Of a DNA stretch of 12,841 nt, positions 7,860 through 12,841 are shown one piece after another. Location of the stretch: NCBI GenBank assembly GCA_002469305.1, contig DKEY01000007.1, positions 1 through 12,841 of the forward strand, written 5' to 3'. Below the pieces are notes generated by a model that was given only the letters and a program-made list of their open reading frames with translations, did no database searches and had not been told where the DNA came from. This DNA comes from Sulfurospirillum sp. UBA6810. Its GTDB lineage: Bacteria > Campylobacterota > Campylobacteria > Campylobacterales > Sulfurospirillaceae. The translations under genes were made by a program, and so were the position numbers. How positions within the stretch are numbered: the stretch's first letter is position 1; every line of letters starts with the position of its first letter.

Positions 7860-8396
7860 TTAAAATAAACTATCTTCTAGTATCTCAGTGATAATTTGAT
7901 CTTCATTTTTACCCTCTTGTTTTGCTAAGTTTTTGATTTTTGCAACAGTATCAACCGAGATATTGGAGACTATACGCATAACACCCTCTTCTTGCGCACG
8001 TAGGTCGTCATATTTTTCTTGAAAAAGTATCTTTACACTTGTATCAACTGGTGAACGCAGTGATTTATACTCTATCAATTTTCCATCTCTATAAACACCA
8101 GAGACTTCAGCATAAACCCAGTAGTACCCACCATCGCTTCTGAGATTTTTTACATAGCCTTTCCAAATTTCCTCTTTTTTTATAGTTGCCCAAAGATTTT
8201 CAAAAACAGATTTTGGCATATCTGGATGCCTTACTATGTTATGAGGTTGCCCTACTAACTCCTCTATACTATATCCTGAAATCTCCGCAAATACTTCATT
8301 GGCATATGTGATAATGCCACTAAGATTTGTTCTTGAGATGATGAGTTTTTCTTTTGGTACTTGCGTTTCGATAAAAGTCTGATATGAGGTTAGCAT
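7860..8396 (-). CDS. Small Aer/CetB-like PAS protein at the end of the nap operon
   Basis: 178 residues with no membrane segment, so probably cytoplasmic. Residues about 18-118 form a PAS domain very like that of the aerotaxis receptor Aer: GYSIEELVGQ, PHNIVRHPDMP and YYWVYAEVSG, with a Trp at residue 78 (EEIWKGYVKN) where Aer has one. In Aer this type binds FAD and reports redox state. It lacks a methyl-accepting domain, as does Campylobacter CetB, which works with a separate receptor. Residues about 141-178 (a strand followed by VDTVAKIKNLAKQEG and DQIITEILEDSLF) resemble a ribbon-helix-helix fold. The gene follows napD by 12 bp with its own AAGGA site, so it is probably co-transcribed with nap. 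Its role is inferred: redox sensing tied to nitrate respiration. Confidence 0.82.
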   Translation of the reverse strand: MLTSYQTFIETQVPKEKLIISRTNLSGIITYANEVFAEISGYSIEELVGQPHNIVRHPDMPKSVFENLWATIKKEEIWKGYVKNLRSDGGYYWVYAEVSGVYRDGKLIEYKSLRSPVDTSVKILFQEKYDDLRAQEEGVMRIVSNISVDTVAKIKNLAKQEGKNEDQIITEILEDSLF

Positions 8397-8408
8397 AGTA
8401 AATTCCTT

Positions 8409-8759
8409 TTAGAGTTTTCGCTTCAAATCTCCATGATAATCAATATCTTCTGCTTTGACATTGTCATCATTGAGTACACTTGGGACTATCTCACTTTGGT
8501 TGAGTTTCTCTCTGTGTCTATCAAGTTCATCTTCACTGTAAGCCATCATCATTTCAGCACTTACTACATGTTCTATGGCTTCGATTTGTCTTACTTTTTT
8601 CATCTCTTCATCTATATCTTCACCCTCAACTGTAACGATAATCTTTCCGATACTCGCATCATGAAAATGATAATCACAAAAATCACAATTTTTTACAATC
8701 TCCACTATTTTGTCTATATTTTCAGCCCTTGCTTGTATAACTATGCTTGATATATTCAT
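8409..8759 (-). CDS. napD: NapD, cytoplasmic chaperone for nitrate reductase NapA
   Basis: 116 residues. The first 80 or so match the small NapD fold: MNISSIVIQA at the start, a SIGKIIVTVEGED strand and an EAIEHVVSAEMMMAYSEDE segment near the end of the domain. NapD binds the Tat signal peptide of NapA and holds the enzyme back until its molybdenum cofactor is inserted. The tail (about 85-116) is acidic and polar and goes beyond the shortest NapD proteins. The ATG at 8759 has AGGA upstream and lies 9 bp after napL. It is the last recognised nap gene, followed by the PAS gene. Confidence 0.9.
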   Translation of the reverse strand: MNISSIVIQARAENIDKIVEIVKNCDFCDYHFHDASIGKIIVTVEGEDIDEEMKKVRQIEAIEHVVSAEMMMAYSEDELDRHREKLNQSEIVPSVLNDDNVKAEDIDYHGDLKRKL

Positions 8760-8768
8760 TGTTTTTCC

Positions 8769-9728
8769 TTAATTTTTAGGTAAATCCCATTTTATTATGT
8801 ATTTATCATCGCTCCCACTAAACAGCTCTGTTTCATTTTTAAAAACTATACTGTTGAGTGTACTTTTTTGCCCCTTGAGCGTATGGAGTCTTGCACTTGA
8901 TTTTAAATTAAACACAACTATCTCATTGTTTTCATTAAAAGCAAAAACTCCAAGATTTGCACTTGGACTTAGTGCCCCTGCATAGATAAGAAAGGATGCA
9001 TCAAATCGTATATAATTCCCACTTGAAAGCTCATATACTATCCCTCGTCTATCTTGTCCAGCACCTAGAACATAGCCATTTTTGATATCTACTTTATAGA
9101 CATTATCAACATTGCCACCTTTTAAAACTTTGCTTATGTTTCCCTTTTCTATGTTGATAACAGTAATTTCACCCGATTCACAACCGTTTACTGCAAGGGT
9201 TTTGTTTTCATTGAGTTTCATATCTGAAAAATGCGAAAAGTTTACTTGAAATCTATAAAGTGCCTTTTTTTGCTCTATATCAAAGAGTATTATTTCATTG
9301 CTAAGAAGCGCTATCAAAATTCTACTTGCATCTACAAACTTTGCTTTGGAGATATATAGTTTCTCTTCTTTATCAATCAAAACAGTTTTTATATCATCTT
9401 TTACATGTACCAATTCTCTAGCACCATTACTCGCTTGCACTACACCTAGATATGCCTCAGAAGTTGGTTCATAATCAGCTGAAAAAACTTTTGGAGCTAT
9501 AACATCTCCCATAAAATCTTTGATGTTTTCAAAGTTTACATGTAAGATTTTTTCATAAGTAGTTGTATCATATACTTCTAGTGTACCACTACTGGTTGCG
9601 GCTATAAGTTTGTCTTTGTATATACTTAAATCTATAACATTGCCACTAGCTTCTATCAGTTTTGTAGGAGTTACCACTGCTGCTTCCAATGAACACAAAA
9701 TACATATAATTGAAATCAAAAACTTCAT
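8769..9728 (-). CDS. napL: NapL, exported beta-propeller accessory protein of nitrate reductase
   Basis: 319 residues from ATG 9728. The GTG at 9731 is in frame but too close to the GGGAG site, so ATG is preferred. An N-terminal signal peptide (MKFLISIICILCSLEAA) directs export. The rest consists of repeated WD40/YVTN-like blades, for example KLIAATSSGTLEVYD, LAVNGCESGEITVIN and ELFSGSDDKYIIKWDLP at the end. NapL is found in nap clusters of Campylobacterota between napF or napB and napD. It is needed for full nitrate reductase activity in some species, but its biochemical job is not settled. The identification rests on the propeller fold plus its position, since the sequence itself is only moderately conserved. 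Confidence 0.85.
   Translation of the reverse strand: MKFLISIICILCSLEAAVVTPTKLIEASGNVIDLSIYKDKLIAATSSGTLEVYDTTTYEKILHVNFENIKDFMGDVIAPKVFSADYEPTSEAYLGVVQASNGARELVHVKDDIKTVLIDKEEKLYISKAKFVDASRILIALLSNEIILFDIEQKKALYRFQVNFSHFSDMKLNENKTLAVNGCESGEITVINIEKGNISKVLKGGNVDNVYKVDIKNGYVLGAGQDRRGIVYELSSGNYIRFDASFLIYAGALSPSANLGVFAFNENNEIVVFNLKSSARLHTLKGQKSTLNSIVFKNETELFSGSDDKYIIKWDLPKN
9401..9410. repeat. Iterated motif, 9 of 10, in napL
   Basis: TTACATGTAC, read on the coding strand as Val-His-Val. The next copy is 135 bp away in the same gene. Confidence 0.85.
9536..9545. repeat. Iterated palindrome TTACATGTAA, in napL
   Basis: A perfect copy, read as Leu-His-Val. Confidence 0.9.
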
Positions 9729-9740
9729 CACACACTCCCT

Positions 9741-10232
9741 TTAAAGTTTAAAAGCCAATGCATTTGTAGGACAAACACTCCTACAAAAACCACAACTCGT
9801 GCATATATCATTTTGTATAGTTGGTCTAAACATCCCAAAAAACTTGATAGCTCTTTCATCACATGCATCTAAACAGCTACTGCAAACGACTTCTTTCCAA
9901 GCCAAACATTCACTTGTTACTATACTCACAGTTGCTTTGATAAACTTATCTTTACATGTAAGATTTAAAACACCCTTACCACACGATACAGCACACTTAT
10001 CACAATAAGTACAACCACTATCTTGAAAACTAATATAAGGCAATCCTTCTTCATCTATTTTGATTATATCTTCTTCACAAACAGTGACACAAGGTTTGTC
10101 CTCACAGTTGGGACACTCTTGGTGAAAAAGAGTAACATCTTCATTGTAAGGTGGACGAATCGCACTGTTCTCCACCTTTTTAAATTTGGATGCAAAGGAG
10201 GAGAAAACCTCCCTTCTTTGCATATCGCTCAT
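9741..10232 (-). CDS. napF: NapF, cytoplasmic ferredoxin-type protein of the nap system
   Basis: 163 residues with no signal peptide and four cysteine groups, each able to bind a [4Fe-4S] cluster: C40/43/48/52, C74/77/80/84, C109/117/120/124 and C144/147/150/154. The last is the regular CTSCGFCRSVCP form. The N-terminal QRREVFSSFASK resembles the start of other NapF proteins. NapF is thought to interact with NapA in the cytoplasm, probably in assembling or reducing its Fe-S cluster before export. Its ATG overlaps the napB stop as TAATG, implying translational coupling. The gap to napL is 12 bp. Confidence 0.9.
   Translation of the reverse strand: MSDMQRREVFSSFASKFKKVENSAIRPPYNEDVTLFHQECPNCEDKPCVTVCEEDIIKIDEEGLPYISFQDSGCTYCDKCAVSCGKGVLNLTCKDKFIKATVSIVTSECLAWKEVVCSSCLDACDERAIKFFGMFRPTIQNDICTSCGFCRSVCPTNALAFKL
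9952..9961. repeat. Iterated palindrome TTACATGTAA, in napF
   Basis: A perfect copy, read as Leu-Thr-Cys-Lys. Its Cys is not one of the sixteen cluster-ligand candidates, so it does not reflect a conserved ligand. Confidence 0.9.
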
Positions 10233-10840
10233 TACTGAACGCCCTCATTGAGTGTATCTAAAAGATTTGATTGGCTCTTGCCATTCGCACTTCTAAATTC
10301 TGGAGCAAACTCATTTTTCACGAGTGGCTCATTGTTTGATTGAGGAGCATGGCAAGCAGAACAGTTAAATCTCTCCATACTCACACCATCTCTTTTGTGT
10401 AATGCAGTTTTGATATCTGCAGTGTTATCAACAACTTTACCCTCTTTTACGATTTGTCCATTTGCATCCAATGTTGTCAATGGTCTAAATGAAGCCATAT
10501 GACTCTTTGGAGTTGGAGTAGCTTTTACAGCTTCTGCCACCATCGGATCATGACACGCCAAACAAGAGTTGTTATCTCTTGTGATTGGAAGCATTCCCTC
10601 CACATCATGAGGAATCATAGGTGGTGCATTTTCAAAAGCACGAGCTATGACCTTAGATTCACCAGCAGCAACTTTTCCATAAGAAGTTTTGTCAGGATTA
10701 GTTGTATTTTCAGAATATAAATTCGTCTTTCTCAAACCAATCTCTTCTTCACTATATGTACTACCAGATACAGCACATCCTGTTACGATAAAAGCAGCTA
10801 TCGCAACAGTAGTAATTAATGTCTTTTTATCAAACATCAT
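10232..10840 (-). CDS. napB: NapB, diheme cytochrome c subunit of periplasmic nitrate reductase
   Basis: About 202 residues. Three tandem ATG codons (10843, 10840, 10837) are possible starts; AGGAG at 10846-10850 lies 2, 5 and 8 nt away, which argues against the first. Two c-type heme sites are present, CLACH (about 93-97) and CSACH (about 160-164). The NapB context motifs APPMIPHDVEG and TPKSHMASFRPL supply expected axial histidines. NapB passes electrons to NapA in the periplasm. The N-terminal hydrophobic segment ends in IVTGCAVSG, which fits a lipobox, so the protein may be membrane-anchored and not freely soluble. The AGGAG site overlaps the napH stop codon, so napH and napB are tightly linked. 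Confidence 0.93.
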   Translation of the reverse strand: MMFDKKTLITTVAIAAFIVTGCAVSGSTYSEEEIGLRKTNLYSENTTNPDKTSYGKVAAGESKVIARAFENAPPMIPHDVEGMLPITRDNNSCLACHDPMVAEAVKATPTPKSHMASFRPLTTLDANGQIVKEGKVVDNTADIKTALHKRDGVSMERFNCSACHAPQSNNEPLVKNEFAPEFRSANGKSQSNLLDTLNEGVQ

Positions 10841-10848
10841 CATCTCTC

Positions 10849-11667
10849 CTATCCATTTTTATTGATATAATTACGCACGCCAAATGATAGAGCATTGTCT
10901 TCACATACTTCTATACATCTACCACAATTGGTACACTCTCCTGATACAATATCCCCACTCTCTTTACCCACTATATCGAGGACTTGTTTTTCAGGACATA
11001 CAACTTTACACTTCATGCAAAGAGTACAATTTGGTTGATTGTGCTTCACTCTTAAGATATTTTGTTTAGAAATACCAGAGTAAAAAGCGCCAAGTGGACA
11101 CAAGTGACCACACCAACCATTTTTTACAGCAAAAAGGTCAAATAAAAATATACAAGAAACAGCAGCAACACCCATACCCATGCCAAAAACTACACCTCGG
11201 TGTAGCATAGCGATAGGTGAAACCATCTCAAATGCAGCTACCCCTGTAAGAAAAGAGAGTAGTAGTGAAAGTCCTAAAACCCAGTATCTTACATTTTTTC
11301 CTAACCATACTTTTCTTTCAATTCTGTCTAAAAACAGAACTCTTCTCAACCAATTCGCCATATCTGTTATCATATTGATAGGGCAAACCCAAGAACAAAA
11401 CGCACGCCCACCTATACTCATGTAAAATATAAGTATGATGAGTGCACCAACCAAAACATTGACACCAAGTGCCGCACCTGCAGCTAACATCTGCAAAACT
11501 GCAAACGGATCAGAGAGGGGAATGGTTTGAAATAGCAAAGAAGAACTTAAAGTTCCCATCAGTATTTTGACACCATAAGCATTTGCACTAAAGTACAAAA
11601 CCAAAAGTAAAATCTGAGAAACTCTTCTTAAAACTAAGAATCTATAATTCTTGATAAGCTTAGTCAT
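10849..11667 (-). CDS. napH: NapH, membrane quinol dehydrogenase subunit with two [4Fe-4S] clusters
   Basis: 272 residues with four to five membrane segments, the polytopic NapH/NosR/CcoG-like layout. Conserved Cys-Pro motifs follow the membrane helices: FCSWVCPINMITDMANWLR and CGHLCPLGAF. Two ferredoxin-type motifs sit at the C-terminal cytoplasmic end: CTLCMKCKVVCP and CTNCGRCIEVC. With NapG it oxidises menaquinol and passes electrons toward NapB-NapA; most Campylobacterota use NapGH and lack NapC. No napC was seen in this window. The ATG at 11667 overlaps the napG stop by 8 bp, which suggests coupled synthesis of the two partners. Confidence 0.94.
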   Translation of the reverse strand: MTKLIKNYRFLVLRRVSQILLLVLYFSANAYGVKILMGTLSSSLLFQTIPLSDPFAVLQMLAAGAALGVNVLVGALIILIFYMSIGGRAFCSWVCPINMITDMANWLRRVLFLDRIERKVWLGKNVRYWVLGLSLLLSFLTGVAAFEMVSPIAMLHRGVVFGMGMGVAAVSCIFLFDLFAVKNGWCGHLCPLGAFYSGISKQNILRVKHNQPNCTLCMKCKVVCPEKQVLDIVGKESGDIVSGECTNCGRCIEVCEDNALSFGVRNYINKNG

Positions 11668-12484
11668 CGAGTAGTCCTTTCTCAGTATTTAAGTAATCTT
11701 GCGGTGCAAGCTCACTTCTTTTTGTCGTTGTTGTAACATCTGTGGAAACATCTTCTAGTCGTTTCTCATCAGTTTTATCCCAACCTTTTATATAGTGATC
11801 TCCCAAATCGCCTTTTGCAATTTCACTAGGAAGAACATATATGGCTGCTTTTTTTGTTACACACGCATGCTCACATAATCCACATCCCGTACAAGTTTCA
11901 CTATTGACGATAGGAACCAAGTACGCATGCTTTCCCGTTCTAGTGTTTCTTCTATAATCAAGTGTTATAGCACTATCCATCACTGGACAAGCTCTATAAC
12001 ATGCATCGCATTGGATACCCCAAAATGCTATACATGACTCTTCATCTACGACAGCGACTCCCATCTTGGAACGTTCTATATCCAAGACTTTTTCGCCCTC
12101 TATGATTTTTGAAACACTACTCTCATCAAGTGCCTGTGTTGGGCAAACAGGTACACAAGGTATATCCGTACACATATAACAAGGGATATCCCTTGGTATA
12201 AAATACGGTGTTCCTACTGGTTTTTTATCCCCAGGCTTTGCGATTTGTAGCGTATCATATGGACATGCCTCGGCACACTGCCCACACTTTATACACATTC
12301 GCAAAAAATCAAGCTCATTCCTTGCACCAGGAGGGCGCAAAATCAGTGGTGCTGACTTTGCTTCCTCTACGTAACCGGTCCAAATCATTCCGCCTAATGC
12401 CGACAAACCAATACTTTGAGCCATAAGAGATATGAATTTTCTTCTATCACTTATCGCATCATTTTTAGGATTAAGATTGCTCAA
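11660..12484 (-). CDS. napG: NapG, Tat-exported periplasmic ferredoxin-type quinol dehydrogenase subunit
   Basis: 274 residues. The N-terminus carries a twin-arginine signal (SDRRKFISLMAQSIGLSALGG) for folded export. Four cysteine groups for [4Fe-4S] clusters follow: CIKCGQCAEACP, CYMCTDIPCVPVCP, CIAFWGIQCDACYRACP and CTGCGLCEHACV. NapG docks on NapH and relays electrons from menaquinol to NapB. The start is unusual: TTG at 12484, preceded by AGGGGA five nt upstream. The first downstream ATG falls after the twin-arginine motif, and a stop codon closes the frame upstream, so TTG is the sensible choice. It is separated from napA by a long 219-bp spacer, unlike the other nap junctions, which overlap or nearly touch. 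Confidence 0.94.
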   Translation of the reverse strand: MSNLNPKNDAISDRRKFISLMAQSIGLSALGGMIWTGYVEEAKSAPLILRPPGARNELDFLRMCIKCGQCAEACPYDTLQIAKPGDKKPVGTPYFIPRDIPCYMCTDIPCVPVCPTQALDESSVSKIIEGEKVLDIERSKMGVAVVDEESCIAFWGIQCDACYRACPVMDSAITLDYRRNTRTGKHAYLVPIVNSETCTGCGLCEHACVTKKAAIYVLPSEIAKGDLGDHYIKGWDKTDEKRLEDVSTDVTTTTKRSELAPQDYLNTEKGLLDD

Positions 12485-12515
12485 AACAATCCCCTTTTCA
12501 TTTTAATGTCATCTC

Positions 12516-12537
12516 TTTAAGGAAGTAATTCCTTAAA
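12516..12537. other. Hairpin upstream of napG
   Basis: TTTAAGGAA (12516-12524) and TTCCTTAAA (12529-12537) are perfect 9-bp arms around a GTAA loop (TTAC on the napG strand). It lies about 30 bases before the napG start and could affect message stability or access to the napG ribosome binding site. Confidence 0.6.
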
Positions 12538-12543
12538 AATTCA
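12526..12543. repeat. 18-bp direct repeat, copy 1 (TAATTCCTTAAAAATTCA)
   Basis: Identical to 12648-12665 and in the same orientation, 122 bp apart. Part of this copy forms the right arm of the hairpin at 12516-12537. Confidence 0.85.
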
Positions 12544-12622
12544 CACGCTACTCTTGTGAAGCAAAGCGGTTTGCGTAAGCAAATCACTCTCTTCGAGAAA
12601 GCACAACCCAGAGGGTCGTAAC

Positions 12623-12634
12623 TTTACATGTAAA
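12623..12634. repeat. Iterated palindrome extended to TTTACATGTAAA, in the napA-napG spacer
   Basis: A perfect copy, here with one further matching base on each side. It is non-coding and 64 bp from the copy at 12688. Confidence 0.9.
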
Positions 12635-12647
12635 CTTTCCAAAAGGC

Positions 12648-12665
12648 TAATTCCTTAAAAATTCA
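12648..12665. repeat. 18-bp direct repeat, copy 2 (TAATTCCTTAAAAATTCA)
   Basis: Identical to 12526-12543. The two copies bracket a 104-bp block rich in hairpins. An AAGG/CCTT stem could form around the start of this copy. Confidence 0.85.
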
Positions 12666-12680
12666 GACTTTTTACAAAAC

Positions 12681-12704
12681 AAAAATCTTACATGTAAGAT
12701 TTTT
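12681..12704 (-). terminator. Perfect 24-bp palindrome right after napA, terminator or processing hairpin
   Basis: A perfect 24-bp inverted repeat reaches from 12681 to 12704, touching the napA stop codon (12704-12706). Folded, it gives a 10-bp stem with a CATG loop, and its distal arm ends in five T on the napA strand, followed by GTTTTG. The stem is AT-rich and so probably leaky. That would suit partial termination, or protection of the napA 3' end with read-through into napG. Its core is the iterated TTACATGTAA motif. Confidence 0.5.
12688..12697. repeat. Iterated palindrome TTACATGTAA, core of the post-napA hairpin
   Basis: A perfect copy, with symmetry continuing seven more bases on each side to form the terminator-like palindrome at 12681-12704. 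Confidence 0.9.
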
Positions 12705-12841
12705 TATGCTTTGTAAAGCTTAACCGCGCACTTTTTAAAGTCTGTTTGTTTTGACATAGGACATGTTGCATCTAAACAAACTTTGTTAATAAATACTTTT
12801 TCATCAAACCAAGGAACAAAGATAAGACCTCTTGGAGTTCT
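12704..12841 (-). CDS. napA: NapA, periplasmic nitrate reductase catalytic subunit, C-terminal end
   Basis: The last 45 codons and the stop of a gene that enters from the right edge. The frame is open to base 12841. The peptide ends IFVPWFDEKVFINKVCLDA, then TCPMSKQTDFKKCAVKLYKA, which is the characteristic C-terminus of NapA (the family's FVPFFD segment, then the conserved CPISKQTDFKKCAVK-type ending). NapA is the molybdenum bis-MGD, [4Fe-4S] enzyme that reduces nitrate to nitrite in the periplasm. The Tat signal, cluster and molybdenum ligands lie outside the window. It is the first gene of the nap set here. The stop codon abuts a 24-bp palindrome. Confidence 0.95.
   Translation of the reverse strand, partial: RTPRGLIFVPWFDEKVFINKVCLDATCPMSKQTDFKKCAVKLYKA

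Larger units (their letters stand above)
12485..12703 (-). other. Structured napA-napG spacer (219 bp)
   Basis: There is no gene here. On the transcript side it holds, in order from napA: a terminator-like palindrome, one copy of an 18-bp direct repeat, a TTTACATGTAAA palindrome, a run of short hairpins (ACCC/GGGT arms at 12606-12616, TCTC/GAGA at 12588-12598, and mutually exclusive GCAAA/TTTGC/GCAAA arms at 12561-12583), the second 18-bp repeat within a 9-bp-stem hairpin, and the napG ribosome binding site. It probably sets the amount of napGHBFLD message relative to napA. Confidence 0.6.

Noticed and set aside
8433..8750. 105-codon open frame on the + strand opposite napD
   Set aside because: It has no ribosome binding site or recognisable domain and consists of Phe/Ile/Tyr-rich residues typical of the complement of an AT-rich gene; napD on the other strand is convincing.
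12526..12665. CRISPR array
   Set aside because: Only two copies of an 18-bp repeat with a 104-bp interval, no further repeats and no cas genes.
12485..12703. Separate promoter or FNR-type site for napG
   Set aside because: No TTGAT-N4-ATCAA palindrome was found. The only -10-like string (TAAAAT near 12501) is too close to the start to be convincing.

Overview
The window is AT-rich, densely packed bacterial DNA. It most likely comes from a Campylobacterota (Epsilonproteobacteria) genome of the Sulfurimonas type. The best evidence is the periplasmic nitrate reductase cluster in the order napA-G-H-B-F-L-D, including the beta-propeller gene napL, which is typical of this phylum. The pepA-ychF pair, Aer-type PAS proteins and a TGNTATAAT-type extended -10 promoter agree with this. 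The genus cannot be fixed from the sequence alone.

Layout. Positions 1-2839 (+ strand) hold the 3' end of leucyl aminopeptidase (pepA), the ATPase gene ychF and a MATE-family efflux gene. Positions 2836-5846 (- strand) hold phosphatidylserine decarboxylase (psd), followed 11 bp later by a membrane PAS / degenerate GGDEF / EAL protein. The stop codon of the EAL gene overlaps that of the MATE gene. A 67-bp divergent promoter region separates psd from a DbpA-type RNA helicase (+), which is translationally coupled to a secreted chalcone-isomerase-like protein. Positions 7860-12841 (- strand) hold the nap operon, read from the right edge: the last 45 codons of napA, a structured 219-bp spacer, then napG, napH, napB, napF, napL, napD and finally a small Aer-like PAS gene 12 bp after napD.

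How the genes work together. NapA and NapB form the periplasmic nitrate reductase. NapG and NapH feed it electrons from the quinol pool. NapD (chaperone) and NapF (cytoplasmic Fe-S protein) help mature NapA, and NapL is an exported accessory protein. The PAS gene at the end of the operon could couple nitrate respiration to a redox or energy-taxis response. The EAL protein carries a paralogous PAS domain and probably lowers c-di-GMP.

Most notable observation: a 10-bp palindrome, TTACATGTAA, occurs at 12 sites (6 perfect, 6 matching 9 of 10), about once per kilobase. It falls in coding DNA in all three reading frames as well as between genes, so it is selected or propagated as DNA and not as a peptide. 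It behaves like a highly iterated palindrome or a DNA-uptake-type signal. Next in interest are the napA-napG spacer (18-bp direct repeats, several hairpins, and a terminator-like palindrome built on the same 10-mer) and a possible ribbon-helix-helix tail on the nap-linked PAS protein. No tRNA, rRNA, CRISPR array, IS element or prophage gene was seen. No gene-free stretch exceeds 300 bases.
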